Positions 11,619 to 25,000 of a DNA stretch of 64,000 bases are shown here, piece by piece. The stretch is taken from assembly GCF_034140825.1 (NCBI RefSeq), contig NC_089042.1, forward strand, positions 1,599,501 through 1,663,500, in the 5' to 3' direction. How positions within the stretch are numbered: the first letter of the stretch is position 1; each line of letters opens with the position of its first letter. The notes beneath the pieces are model-generated. The model saw only the letters and a program-made list of their open reading frames with translations. It searched no databases and had not been told where the DNA came from. Origin of the DNA: Oryza sativa Japonica Group (lineage: Eukaryota > Streptophyta > Magnoliopsida > Poales > Poaceae). A program made the position numbers and the translations under genes.

Positions 11619-11861
11619 GGCTGTGTTCTTAAGAGCAAGTTCCTAACACTCATCTCTCTCATTTTCCACGCGCACGTTTTTTAAATTGTTAAACGGTGTA
11701 TTTTTTTTAAAAAAAAGTTTTCTATGCGAAAGTTGTTTAGAAAAATCATATTGATCTATTTTTGAAAAAAAAGTTAATATTTAATTAATCATGCGCTAAT
11801 AAACTACTCCGTTTTCCGCGCCCATTATGCAGGTTCCCATCCTCCCCTAGCGAACACAGCC
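11619..11861. mobile_element. Tourist-like MITE (GGCTGTGTTC ends)
   Basis: The inverted ends are GGCTGTGTTC and GAACACAGCC. The internal sequence shares AACGGTGTATT, GCGAAAGTTGTTTAG and TAATTAATCATGCGCTAAT with the MITE at 48090-48325, so both are one family. The flanking trinucleotides no longer match. Confidence 0.7.
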
Positions 11862-12234
11862 ATAATATTAGTTTTACATGAGCTCGAGGGAGGAGTCGTC
11901 AACCATCGTGTGTAGTTGCTGGAAGTAGGGACGTAGGCGGGTGACCGTGAACTTGTTTATAGGTCAAACAAGTAGTAAACCTGCGGGTTCATGTGTCGTG
12001 GTCTAACTTACTGTATTTATGGATGTAATTGAGTCAACCCATGAATCTACTTATATGTCAAAAATACTAGTAGGCAATACACAAATCAATCTGTGGCTTA
12101 CTCACTAATTTTATCTATAAATGGATTCTCCGGGTCGGCCCACTTATACATCCCTAGCTGGAAGGTGAGCGAGGAGGAAGAGAGGAGAGGGGGGAGGGGG
12201 TAAGGAAGAAGGCAAGATGAGGTGGAAATCACAT

Positions 12235-12718
12235 GCTAACTCAACAAGTTAACCACGATCAAACTGCCACATCAGTAGAAGCCATTTTCAAAACCATGAA
12301 AGGAGTTGATTTGCACCGGTTTTCAAAGATGAAAAAGGTATACTCTTTTTAGTTTTGCGGTTGAAGGAGACAATTCAACTGGGGAGCAAGATAGGGGAGG
12401 AAAGACAGACTTATTCCCAATGCGTACAGAATACTGGCCCAAGTCCACTAAACTGCCCAAGATTGCAGGCTCACAGCACAGCACCAGGATTGCTAACTCA
12501 ACAAGTCAACACGATCAAACTCCCACATCAGCAGAAAACCATGAAATGAGTTGATTTGTACCGGTTTTCAAAGATGAAGTAGGTGCTACACTCATTTTGC
12601 ACTTTTGCGGTTCAAGGAGGCGATTCGCGAGCAAGAGAGGAGGGAGGAACAACAGACTTATTTACAATGCGTACAGCCCAAGATTGCAGGCTCACAGCAC
12701 AGCACAGCACCAGGATTC
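12235..12718. repeat. Tandem duplication upstream of the kelch gene
   Basis: Two direct copies, 12235-12491 and 12492-12718. Both start GCTAACTCAACAAGT and end AGATTGCAGGCTCACAGCAC plus CACCAGGATT. They share the block GTTGATTTG..ACCGGTTTTC and GACTTATT..CAATGCGTACAG. The copies differ by small indels. The second ends about 155 bases before the start codon, so the duplication covers the promoter and probably the start of the 5' leader. Confidence 0.8.
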
Positions 12719-12872
12719 CTCCATTTCCACCGGCGCCGGCGGCCGCCGAAACCGCCCGCTGCACTCCGGCGGCCGCCCACCGTTTCCCCCCACCAAAAAA
12801 GGTACCACCGCCTCGCTCCTTAACCCCCCTACCCCCGACCATGTCGCCGCGTTCTCCTCCCTCCAATCCGCC

Positions 12873-15145
12873 ATGGCGGCGCCCAAGCCACTGTCCCCGC
12901 GCCTCGCCGTCCCGCTCGCCATTGCTCTCCTCCTCGCCCTCGGCCTCGTCGCCGACTTCCTCTGGTCATCATCTTCCTCCTCTGGCACCTCCGGCCGCGG
13001 CCAGCTCGCCTCCGCTTCCAGGACGGTAAGCGCTTGATTCCGCCCAATGCGGCCTGCCCCGCCGCCGTGATGCAGCTTACTCTACCAGCCTATGCAGGCA
13101 ACGGCGAAGAAGAGCGGTAGGGCGCGCGGGAAGAAGCCGGCGGCGGAGGGCTACCTCAATGCGACGTACGCCGACATACCGGCGCCGCGGTGGGACTGGG
13201 AGGAGATGCCGGCGGCGCCCGTGCCCCGCCTCGACGGCTACTCCGTCCAGATCGGCGACCTGCTCTACGTCTTCGCAGGGTACGAGAACCTCGACCATGT
13301 GAGAATCCCCCCCTCTTACAATTCCACACTCTCTTTGCAAAAATGCATTCTCTCATTTACTAATTTTCTGCTTTCTGTTCACCTCAATTTCAGGTGCATT
13401 CTCATGTTGATGTGTACAATTTCACTTCCAACACATGGACGGGGAGGTTTGATATGCCCAAGGAGATGGCAAATTCACATCTAGGAATAGCAACAGATGG
13501 GAGGTACATTTACGCGCTGACCGGGCAATTCGGTCCCCAGTGCCGATCACCTATAAACCGCAACTTCGTTGTAGACACAGTGACAAAAGAGTGGCATGAA
13601 CTGCCCCCTTTGCCAGTTCCTAGGTATGCTCTATGGAGTCTGTCATCACTTACCATTGGTGCTTATGTTATGTGTTGTTGTGTATCATCTTTAATTCTTA
13701 GGCTGCTATCACTTAAGCAATTGATGCACTTATGTTGATTTTAGTATTGAATTATCGATCAACCTTAGCCTAGTAATGATTACTGAGCAAATATCAGGCC
13801 AATAGAATTTGTTGATCTGAAAAAGGCTGCTATTTCTGCTATGATTTTAAGATGTTCTAAAGCTATGTAATGATCTTATTGCTATACCATATAAACAATC
13901 AGGTAGACAAAACAAACTTATGTTGTAACACCCCTTAGGTATGCACCCGCTACTCAACTTTGGCGTGGACGGCTCCATGTGATGGGTGGTGGAAAAGAAG
14001 ATCGCCATGAACCTGGATTAGAGCACTGGAGCTTAGCTGTCAAGGATGGCAAAGCATTGGAGAATGAGTGGCGAACTGAGATAGCCATACCCCGTGGTGG
14101 ACCTCATAGGTTTGTACGAGTGTACTTGTTGTCAGTTGTGCCGTTTATGCAGTTTGCTAATTGATGTGCAGATTTTATTAGTGAGAACACATGCAACTGA
14201 TTAGAATATTGACAGTACTTCATTTTTGTCTTAACTTTTTACAGGGCATGCATTGTTGCTAATGATAAACTCTTTGTCATTGGCGGTCAAGAGGGAGACT
14301 TCATGGCAAAACCAGGCTCGCCGATATTTAAATGTGTACGGAGGCATGAGGTATGTATGCTTATGTAACTCCTTGATGTTACAAATTGAAGATTACTTAC
14401 CTGCACCTGATGTTTATTCCCTTATTATCAAAATACAAGATATAACGCTACAGTTTGCATTGGCCACTTAGTGATATTAACACTTGATGTTTTTAACTAT
14501 TCTAAACAAAAATAACAGTAGTTACACCCAGTGAGTACTTATCATTGTTAAAAAAAAAAGTGACATGAACTTCCATATAAGAATTCTAGTTAGTAGTCTC
14601 TGTTTACATTTTGATTTTTATGTTCTAGCCGTTTATGGCTATAGCTTGATTCTGCCATAAACACAATTTGCACTTTTGCAGGTTGTGTACGGTGATGTGT
14701 ATATGCTAGATGATGGAAATAAATGGAAGCAACTATCTCCACTGCCAAAGCCAAATTCCCACATAGAGTGTGCATGGGTTATAGTTAATAACTCTGTAAT
14801 AATTGTTGGTGGAACTACGGAAAAGCATCCTATTACCAAAAAGATGATTCTTGTCGGTGAAGTTTTCCGGTTCGATTTGGATACACTGGTATGTCAGTTA
14901 TATGCACCTTTCATGGTTATATTCTCCCAAGCATAGTCAAATGATTTGACAGATAAACATCTGGAATGCTCCTTTTTCAGACATGGTCAGTCATTGGCCG
15001 CATGCCTTTCCGAATCAAGACGGCCCTAGCTGGTTACTGGGATGGTTGGCTCTATTTCACTTCTGGGCAGCGAGATAGGGGGCCTGATAATCCTGCTCCA
15101 AAGAAAGTTGTTGGTTGCACGTGGAGAACAAAACTACACCTTTGA
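12873..15145 (+). CDS. Membrane-anchored kelch-repeat (galactose-oxidase-like) protein
   Basis: Seven exons: 12873-13025, 13098-13298, 13394-13623, 13939-14109, 14245-14350, 14682-14888, 14981-15145. They join in frame to 410 residues with GT-AG borders throughout. Residues 10-30 (LAVPLAIALLLALGLVADFLW) are a single hydrophobic anchor behind a short basic N-terminus, suggesting a type II membrane protein of the Golgi or endomembranes. The rest is a kelch beta-propeller: DGYSVQIGDLLYVFAGYENL, GRYIYALTGQFG, GRLHVMGGGKEDRH, NDKLFVIGGQEGDF and NNSVIIVGGTTEKH are successive blades. The C-terminus, GQRDRGPDNPAPKKVVG then WRTKL, matches the conserved end of a plant kelch family whose substrate is unknown. 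The ATG is the one directly before the anchor. A 3' UTR intron (about 15182-16345) is possible. Confidence 0.85.
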
Positions 15146-17514
15146 TGTGGAAAGTTTTAGCTGTTGTTACTGTAGATTATAGGTCAGTATCTGTTTCCCT
15201 TTTCTAACTGCTAGGCTCTCCAGAAGCTATTTTTGTCCTGTATTTTGTATGATAGATTGACTTCTGATTCATAGTGTCCTTGTTGTCTATATTGTTGTGC
15301 ATCCACATTTCCTAGATGAATTTCTTGCCATGTTCTTCTAAATGGCCAGAATATAATATATTAACACAATCATTTTGCCACTTCTTGCTGCCTTATGTAA
15401 GATAGTCACCTTGTTGGTCGTACCATGGACTGTATCTGCAGAGTTCGAACTGAAGTTTCTGTTGCGTGTTCTGAATGTTGACGTTCCTCCTGATTTTGAT
15501 GCTGTCTACTTGTGTTCTGAATGATAACTTGTGTCCTGATTTTAATGCTGTTTACCTGCTTGTCTTCATTCTCACGTTTGGAATCGGAATACCAGAATCT
15601 AGGCATATCTCCAAACAACCCAAATGAACTTCTGTAACAGTATTTTATAGATCCAATCCATTTCCAACCTTTTTTGAGGGTAGCAGCAGTCAAGGAATCA
15701 ATATAGATCTACTGTATCGAAATTGGATTGTCGTCCTCTGCTTTGTCATTCTGTTAAGCTATATAAGTATATGGTTTACTTATGCAGCAACCATTTTTGT
15801 CATGTTGCATGGCTGTTTGCACCTTTGACAATTTGGTATGTTAACTGGCTTCAATTCAAGGGGCTAATTGACTGTGAAACGTGAACCATTCTGCGCTAAT
15901 ATTCTTTTCTTCCTACGTTGCTTGTGACGAATATTCTGCTAGATTGAGTTGCGGCTGATTTAGCTACTATGTTTCTTTCAAGTTTCATTGCACGTAGCAG
16001 CTTTAGCAGATAAGCTTTAATATATTTTATGACTATGCTTCAATCTATTTTTTGCCTACCTTTTCTTCTTCTACCATATATAATTTTCATGTACAAAAGG
16101 GCTCCACGTCGAGTTACAATTATTTTATTTATTTAACTAATCATGATAGCATTGGTGCAATTATTTGCATATTTATTAGAGATAGAAATAGACTTCATCA
16201 ATTTAATTCCAAGATATACCAACTATTTCCTCCCCCATTTTCTTCTCATTTGCCTTGATGTCAAGAAAGAATCATTTCTCCTGCAAGAATTATTGAACCC
16301 CATTATAATATAGTTCATGATACATTTTCTCCTCTTCTGGTGCAGATCATGACCAGCTGTTGGGTGATTACTGATGACACTCTCTGCTGGATGATTGTGA
16401 CTCAGTCATTTCTTCTTCTTCCTTTGTGTAGCTTAAACTTTGCCGGCATTGACAGGGGACCTGTCACAATTAACAATGGCTAATCATCACCGCATGGAAC
16501 TGACTTGGTCTTATCGTCTTATTTAGTAGGATTTAATTAGGCCCAACTTCTCCGTGGACGCCCGGTCTGGCGGTGGCGGATGGGCGGCCGGCGATGAGCT
16601 CGCCGTCGTTGTCGCCGCTGAGGCGAGCTGCTCGCCCGGTCACCGACTACCACCTCAAATCCATGCATGCCGATATATATTTTCTGAAAGCTCACATCAT
16701 CGTATGATACTAAGTAGGGTCAAAAATTAAATTTGGTTCGAGTTAAAAAATGTAGCTGTTCTTGTTACTGAAAATTAGATATCATAGAACTGTTGTGTTG
16801 TATATGAAAACTTTTTAGTAATCATGGCTTCTAAGCTACATCATAATCATGTAGCCTCATTATTTTTACTAATGAATTCCTGGTCTCCTGGACTATTTTC
16901 TTTTGCCTGGGTGTGTTGCTCCTTTTTTGCCACAAAGTCACAGGAGAAAAAACAGCCAATCATGGGATTTGTGTTGATGGTGATGTGCTAATTCGATTCC
17001 ATTTGTGTATGGACATATGGTGATCGGCATGGGGCCAATGATTCAGTGGCTCTAACACATGTCAAGAAAAAAGGTGATGACTAGGATCAATCAAAACACA
17101 TACACACACAAAATGGTTTCAGAAGTAGTCGCGAGTTGCAGTAGTTGCTAGCTACATCTAGTGGTTAACCAACTTTTATCTAGAGGTTACGTCTAATTGC
17201 AACAGCTGCTAGTTACTAGTAGCTACATCTAACTAATCTAAGGTTAACTACATGTAACTAATCTAAAGGTGTTTACCCTTTTTTGGTCTAGAGTTTTCTT
17301 ACTGTCCCCAATTCCCATGATCACCTTTTTAGCACAAAAATCATGTCAACAGGGGTTAAATTATGAGCTGAGGTTGTTTATGGCCTAACATATATCCAGC
17401 ATATGACAAAATGCAACCACACGTTTTCCTTTCTTTTTATAATAGAACAAATTTCTCAGCCTCTGGATTTCATTTATAATTAATTGTCCACACAAATACA
17501 GTCGCATATTTAAA
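15146..17514. other. 3' flank of the kelch gene and intergenic DNA
   Basis: No coding pattern seen. Part may be spliced 3' UTR of the kelch gene: GTCAGT near 15182 and an AG at 16345 could bound an intron. A small GC-rich patch lies at 16550-16660. Bases 17130-17270 repeat the words GTTGCTAGCTACATCTA and ACTAATCTAAGG in degenerate form. Confidence 0.4.
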
Positions 17515-17860
17515 GGCCCTGTTTAGTTTCCAAAAACTTTTTTCCAAAAACATCACATCGAATCTTTGGTTACACTCATAGAGTATTAAATATAGATAAA
17601 TTCAAAAACTAATTGCACAGTTAGAGGAGAAATCGCGAGATGAATCTTTTGAGGCTAATTAGTCCATGATTAGCTATAAGTGCTACAGTAACCCACATGT
17701 GCTAATGACAGATTAATTAGTCTCAAAAGATTCATCTCGCGGTTTTCAAGCGAGTTATGAAATTAGTTTTTTCATTTGTGTCTAAAAACCCTTTCCAACA
17801 TTCGGTCAAACGTCCTATGTGACACCTAAAAATTTACTTTTCACGAACTAAACAAAATGA
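17515..17860. mobile_element. MITE of the GGCCCTGTTTAGTT family
   Basis: The left end GGCCCTGTTTAGTTTCC and the reverse complement of the right end TTTTGTTTAGTTCGTGAAAA are inverted. Internal arms GAGATGAATCTTTTGAGGCT and AGTCTCAAAAGATTCATCTC form a large inverted repeat. This structure is repeated across grass genomes. No coding capacity. Related copies in this window lie at 45577, 52288 and 53222. Confidence 0.75.
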
Positions 17861-18312
17861 TCAACTACTGGATATACATCTATAGAAATACGAACATACA
17901 CTTTTCCCCTAATTTGAAAACGATATTGATCCAAATTTTATAAAATTTAGAATTCGACTTTGCTTTCACTTTGCCAGTCATGCGGATCTTTCTGGCATCC
18001 CTCACACGTAATTACTCCACGAGCCTTCCACTCGAATCTGCCACGTCACCGACGAACGGATGGGATCACGCCACGTGTCCCCTACCCCTCCCCGGACGGC
18101 GCGGGCAACACGCGATCCTGGCCGTGGAGTGGAGAGATCCCTTTGCTCGCTGAGCACTCTACCCCGGGTCCACTGACATGTGGGTCCCACCACTCGTGTG
18201 GGCCCGGGAAGTCGCTAGAATAAATAGGCCCCACACCTCTCGTCTCCGCCTACTCACCCGCCCGGTATTTACCATTCTGCCCCTCCGGCGAGCCCCACCC
18301 TTTCCCGCCCTC

Positions 18313-21047
18313 ATGGCGCCCAGCAACCGCCTCGCCGGAGCTGCGGCGGCGGCGGCGGCGGCGCCTCCTCCTCCTCCTCCTCCTCCGCCGCCTCCTCTAC
18401 CTCCGAGAGGATCTCCCGCGCCGTCGGAGAACCATACAGCGATCTCGGCGCCTCTGCTGCAGCCCGCGGGGGCGGGCGCGGGCGACGCGGCGCCGCTGGC
18501 GAAGTGGCTGCGGCGGCTCGAGGCGTTCCTCTCGGCGGCGGGGCTCGCGGCGTCGAGCCCGCTCGGGAAGGCCGGGGCGGCGTCCGCGCTCGCCGTGCTG
18601 GGCGTCGCGCTGCCGGCGCTGGCGGTGGCGCTCTCCCCGTGCCGCGGGCGCGGGAGGGGTTGCGACGAGTTCGAGGTGGAGGTGTTCGAGGTGTGCGTGC
18701 TTCTGTCGCAGGCGGCGGCCGCGGCCGTCGCGCTCGCGTGCGTGTCGAGGAAGATGGCCATGTACGGCCTCCGCAAGTTCCTCTTCGTCGACCCGGAGCT
18801 CGGCATGCGGATCCGCTTCCAGAAGGAGTACGTCGCTAAGATCAAGGTGATGTCTCGCCGCCTTCAAATCGATGTAATTTTGGATTACACTGAAATTCAC
18901 CTAGTCATTGACTTCAATTGATAGGGATTAGCGAGTTTTTTTAGATAATGATAGTGATTAGTGAGGAGTAGTTGCTAAATTGTTTTATATTTAGTTAAGA
19001 CATTTTCTCGATGAATTACTACTCCACTACTAGATTATGGCATGAAAGTAGGTGTCATTTTACTGCAACTTGTGCATTTGAAGGAGAAATTTGTGGACTC
19101 AGGTGGAATGTGATGTTCAGATTGTTTAGCATTGAGGAAACCTGGAGGATTTTGAGGCTGTGGTTGTAAGCTTGTGCTTGCATCTAGGTTGTAATTTAGT
19201 ACGAGATCTTTTGTATGGAGTTACATTTTTTATTATGGTAGCACCTTGGATTCATGGGATTGTCTTCAGTGAAGGGTGAACTGCGGTGATTGATTCTCTC
19301 AGTTATATATGCATTTGCATGTTGCTACTTCTACTTATGCCCCCATGTGAGTTGATGTCATGTGCATGGGAGGTCACTTTTTTTGTCTGTGCCGACAAAC
19401 CTGTTTGTGTTTTTTTACATGAAGACGCGTCATTAGGGGCTGAACAAAGAATCGTGCTCTGGAAGACTCACATTTCTTCAGATATGTCTTTAGCAGTTCT
19501 AATGGGAGGAATCAATTGAAGCATAAAGCCATACTTGATTTGTTATCAATAGACAATGTTTGGTTAGGAAATGGGCACACTCTGATTTCTGTACTTTTTT
19601 CTTTTTGGAACAGAAGACAAATTAAAAATAAAAATGAGCTGTGTCCTGCTAGGTCTATGGTCTGGCTGAAACTGCTATCACCCTTTGCGTGATGCTTCAT
19701 GCTTTATTTTTCTAGTGGATGTTTTAATTGCAAAATTTAATGTTTAGGATGGTAATAACCATGCATTTGTTATTTGATATGCCAGAGTTTTGTTTGCCAT
19801 ATTGACATGTGTTTTCAATCTCTATGGCAGGATTTCTTCAGCACAATTTTGTGGTGGATATTGCCATGCTTTGTTGTGAAGGTCACACGAGAAATGTTCC
19901 GTTTCTCCCATATCTTCCAAGAGTCGACTTGGAGATCATGTGCTGTACTGTTTGCTTCCATCATGTCATGGATGTATCTGACCACAATTATATTAACCTC
20001 CTGCATGCTTTTCAACTTGGTTTGCAACCTACAAGTTATTCATTTCGATGACTATGGAAAACTTCTAGAACAAGATTCAGATCCTTTGGTCTATTTAAAA
20101 GAGCACCTGCAGCTTCGTCATAATCTCTCCAAAATCAGTCACAGGTTCCGCATGTTCCTTTTGCTGCTCTTCTTTTCTGTTACAGCAAGCCAGTTTGCCA
20201 TTCTGTTCAAGACAACAGCATATACTGGACCAATCAATTTCACTAATGGTGGTGATATAGCTGTGAGTACAATATTAAAAATCACATAATGTTCCCTTCT
20301 GGTTATGTTTAAAAACAAAACAGATCATAAATAGATTTCTCTTATGATGCAGGTCTCTTCCGTTGTTCAAGTTGTCGGTCTTGTCCTTTGTTTGCATGCA
20401 GCTGCTAAAATTTCTCACAGAGCTCAAAACATTGCTTCACTGGCTAGTCGATGGCATGCCTTAGTAACATGCTCTAGTGATTCTACTTATGTAAGCACAC
20501 CAAACAGTTCTGGGAACCTTGTGCCTTTTCCAGCACATATGTTCTTGAGAGACTTTTCAGAAAGTGATTTGGAGTCTCTGGAGAGTGGCTCAGTACAAGG
20601 CAATTCTCATGGCACAGCTCAATTGGCTTCATACATGTCTTCATACCACAAGAGGGAATCACTTGGTTAGTAAATCTAAAGCTTCCATTTGAAGTTTGCA
20701 TTGCTTAATCTTTTTTCATTGTGATAACTTGGAATTAATGCATACCTTACTTTACAAGACATTCTTTTCTTTTATATTGTTAAGTGTTAAAGCTAACATT
20801 TCATATACAGATTTTTTTTTTGGGTGTCCTGTTTGATTCTTATGTTTTTTTTATTCTTCTGTGTTTCACTGCAGTGCTGTATCTTCTGGGCAACCCAGGT
20901 GGCATCACGATATTTGGCTGGATCGTTGATCGGACATTCCTAAATACAATTCTGATGCTCGAATTAACACTTGTGCTCTTCGTGCTTAGCAAGACCGTTG
21001 TGGTTCCGGCCAAAACATTAGTTCTTGATTACATCAGGTTTCCATGA
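18313..21047 (+). CDS. DUF3537 multi-pass membrane protein (gustatory-receptor-like family)
   Basis: Four exons, 18313-18846, 19831-20262, 20353-20665 and 20875-21047, give 483 residues. The N-terminus has an Ala run and a Pro run of 11 (about residues 11-33). Hydrophobic segments follow, including ASALAVLGVALPALAVAL, SQAAAAAVALACV, ILWWILPCFVV, AVLFASIMSWMYL, MFLLLLFFSVTASQFAIL, VVQVVGLVLCLHAA and LNTILMLELTLVLFVL, about seven in all. FLFVDPELGMRIRFQKEYV, RLQIRH-type loop words and the ending PAKTLVLDYIRFP fit DUF3537. Published structure-based work linked DUF3537 to the insect gustatory/odorant receptor superfamily; its plant role is unknown. The start was chosen at the ATG before the Pro-rich tract, about 90 bases after a weak TAAATAG. 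Confidence 0.8.
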
Positions 21048-22044
21048 TGGGGGCTATCACATCTCAAACATCTGAATTTGGTCCGGATCGCTAGATATGG
21101 TGAATTGAGGATACACATCAGGCTCCTATTGCCACCATGCCAGAATCCGATCTGGTGGACAGAAAATCTGATCTTCTGAGGATTAAAATCATCTGCTGGA
21201 TCTGAGAACTACAAGGTTGGTCTCTCTTGAGGATTTCCTGATGAACACCCTGTTTTGCCGCTAATCCACGTCATGCCAATTTTCCATGAGAAACAGAGAG
21301 AACATCATGTAATTTTGAACAGTTGATCACTGAAACTCCACTCTAGGCTGTGCGCTGTGCATAGAGCCAGCTTCATCCATGTAAATTGCTGTAGGCTTCT
21401 CCTGTCTTTTTTGTTGTGCATATTAAGATTTAAAATTTAGGGGTATAGACCACATGATCGATACTACAACTGAATCTAAAGTTTTCGTTTATGGTTGAGT
21501 GGATTGTTCAGATGCAAATTTTATGCACATCTGCATTTCTGATAGAATCGTCTCTCGGTAATTATTGGCTCGTTGCAACCGTAACATACATGCACTTGGT
21601 TGATTGATCAGAAAGGGTATTTTGTCATACGGTTCAAAGTCTTCAATATCATCAACGAACAATTACCTCAGCTTAACAACAGTCCAATGCATAACCTGAA
21701 TTCTTATTAGCAAAAACTTCTTCATCATGAATATATATCTGGAAAAAAAGATGTGTAGAAAAAAAATGTTGTGAAATAGGAGTATGTAGAAAGTGGGAAA
21801 AGGCCTCGCTGCCCAAGGTTTTGGCTACAAACATGCACCTCGAACAGAAACAGAGGAACAGCAGCTGCTGGCTATACACAGCATGAACACAGAGAGAGCT
21901 AACAACAACCTGAGCTACCAATCTAATCAGGATGGCCCCGGCGATGCTTTGGATGGGCCAAAAAGAATCAATTTTGACTACATATTTCTATCTGGTGAAA
22001 CCTAAACGAACTCCTACTGAGAGATTTGGACAGGTGGAAAAAAT
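21048..22044. other. Convergent 3' flanks of the DUF3537 and ARP3 genes
   Basis: About 1 kb between two stop codons facing each other. It should hold both 3' UTRs. No additional gene is supported. Confidence 0.5.
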
Positions 22045-25000
22045 TCAGTACATCCCTTTGAAAACGGTGCTGGTCCGGCAGATGCTTGCTCCATGCTCCT
22101 CGTATTCTTCCTTTGTGTGGCAACTCTGAAAGAGAACATACAAACACTTTAGATTCCATCTTATCACTTTATTCACGTGTGCAGTGCATATGGTTTGCAT
22201 TGACCTGAAGCATATTATTGACTTATTAACAAAGTTATATGGCAGAATATGTCATATTATTAAATTTGCAGAATGAGGTGTCAAGACTCAAAGAGTGTAA
22301 AGTGGAAGGCACCTCATAAAATTCAGGGTTAGAAGCAGCTACTGAACCCCCGAACCAAGCTGCATAACTCTGTATAGGATGGGCGACCACATTGACTTCA
22401 ACAGGCTGGAACCAAAACATTAGACGAACGAAACACTCAATTAATTGTCAACAAAGACTCCTGAGACAACAGGTTGAGACAAAACACAAATGGAATAGTT
22501 CAAGTATTGCCGTATGAACTCAAAACCAATCATCGTTGTACTTACTTTCACCTCCACATGGTGACGGGCATTAGTTGCGGCAACACGCTCATCTACTATC
22601 TTCTTTATGTCATTCTGAAGTCTCTTGTGGAAGTCCTTAAACATTGTAGATCCACCAGACAATACTATATTCTGCAAATAGTCAAATATCACATAATCAA
22701 TATATGTCACATTCTTAGATGTGTCCCAGAGTTCAAACAAAGCACCTTATACAGATCTCTCCTTGTGTCAATTGGCGCAGATTGAACACAGCTATCAATT
22801 AGTTCAGGTAGAGGAGTGGAGAAGTCGGCAGAGTAAATCTCGGGATGGAAGAAGATCTGCATTTGCGCTAGTAGAAGGTTAGTAAATTACATCAAATTCA
22901 TGTTTTTCTCCTTTTAATGTCATTTCAAGGTGAAGAGTCCAAATGTCAATAAAATGACTTCTGGAGGAAGCATTTATCAGATCAACACAAAATTTACATT
23001 TGACCCATAGTTCTTATTAGTCCTTTTTGTGTTGAAGCCCCTGGACTTTCACTAATACTGAATGCCCTAGAGAACAGAATTACTCTTCCAACTAATCATA
23101 CATGTTCAATCATAACATGGGCTTTCAGTTCATTCCAACAATGCACATGATTTCATGGAGTAGCACATTAGACAAACAAACAGGACACAATCAATTATAA
23201 CATCAAAAGCTGTAAAAATGTTATCACGTCAGTAGGGTAGCACGCCTGTTCAAAGCATGATTGGTATCATGTCAATTGTAGCAACACTACTAAAAGAACA
23301 TGGAAACTAGATGATAGAAATGGGAACAAACCTCTGGTCCAAGAAAACGCTCATATCCAATATCAATTGTGTATGGGACTCCAGTCTTGGGCTTAATAGC
23401 AGACCAGTGTTTGATATACTTATCAGGCTTTTTGTCATGCTTCTTGAACTCCTGAAATTGTAACGGAAACACATAATAACCTATCTGTTCAAGATAAGTC
23501 TAAACTACAGTTCAATCTTGCTGGTAGAACCAGAATAATAATATCATATGTAGTATATATTAGCCAGCAGATAAATCCATGACAAAAGTAACATCACAAA
23601 AAATTTAATCTCTGCCATCCGAATCATGCTGCAACTTGCCCATGGGCTATTCTCCAGGCATTAACTAATCCGTGATAATCATAACAAAACAAATTACAAT
23701 TCACAACAAAGTTGGCATTTTTTTTGTTTCTTCAAACATAATTGTTTCGCATTTAAAATTCAAAGGATGATACAGCACGCCATTATCTCCTGCGTATTCT
23801 GAAAAAAAAATACAGCACACCATTCCTTTCATGGAATTTGTTGTGTTGACTCGATAGTCGATATACAGATACTTCAACAGAAACATCACTTTCAACTATT
23901 TCATCAAAGAATGTATTTATGTACACCGTTGGAAAATTACAACAAGGTACCCTAAAAAACATAAGGTATTATTGAGTAAGTAGCTCCGAAACCAAGCAGC
24001 ATAATACCTTGACAATGTCTGAAGAAGTGTAGCAATACATTTCTTTCACCCTACGAGCTATATCCAAAGAATCCTCAGGTGCAATAAGTTCACCTCTTTC
24101 CTGCACAACAAAAGATGCCATTAATCACTAAAAACATTATGTGACAGGCCACAACTAATTATAGAGGCAATAAAGATCTGGGAGCAGCATAACTCAAATT
24201 ACAGATGAAAACTGAGTAGAACATTGAGAATAGTATCAATTGTTCTAATTTAGTACTGTAAAAACTACTCGATGCTCCTTTCAATGTATTTGCACTATAT
24301 GAATGCTAGATACACACACACATCCTGTTTATGAACAACATGACTTATGAGGAGAAGATGAAATACCTGTAAAAGCTGCAAAACAAACTGTGTAACGTCA
24401 CTTCCTGAAAATGGAAAAGACTTGATGCTACTCCCAATTACGTAGCCGTTTACAACCGGCACCACATGTGGAGCTCCATCCCCAATATCAACTACTACAC
24501 CTGTCATATCAGACTGACAAAATATACTGGTCAAACTTAACAATAATAAGTAGCATGGTGTACCAGAAATTTTAAGGGCATGTAATTAAAAGGGAGCATG
24601 AATAGACCCAACAGATATGAATTATGGGTGTTCAAACTTTTGCAAGGTTGGTACTGGCTTGCTAGGAACTACAGATCTTTATCCTCAACCAAACTGGCAA
24701 CTAAAAGACTAAATTTACACAGTCATATTGTATTAATGTTGATTTCTCATAGTGCTTCAATCAGTATTATCTGTCTTTCATATTGCTTAAATATATACTT
24801 CTCTTCGCATATAACACAATATGCAGAACATGTTTATTTGCATACCAGTATACAAGGGAATAGCAAAACAAAACTGCATACAAGAATAGGAATTCTAGGA
24901 ACAACACAGGCAACAAATATCTATGGATAATATGGCAGGAACAGACTGGATTTTTTTTTTTGAAATGTGGCTATTTAAATATCTTAAAGAAAGGGAGCAA

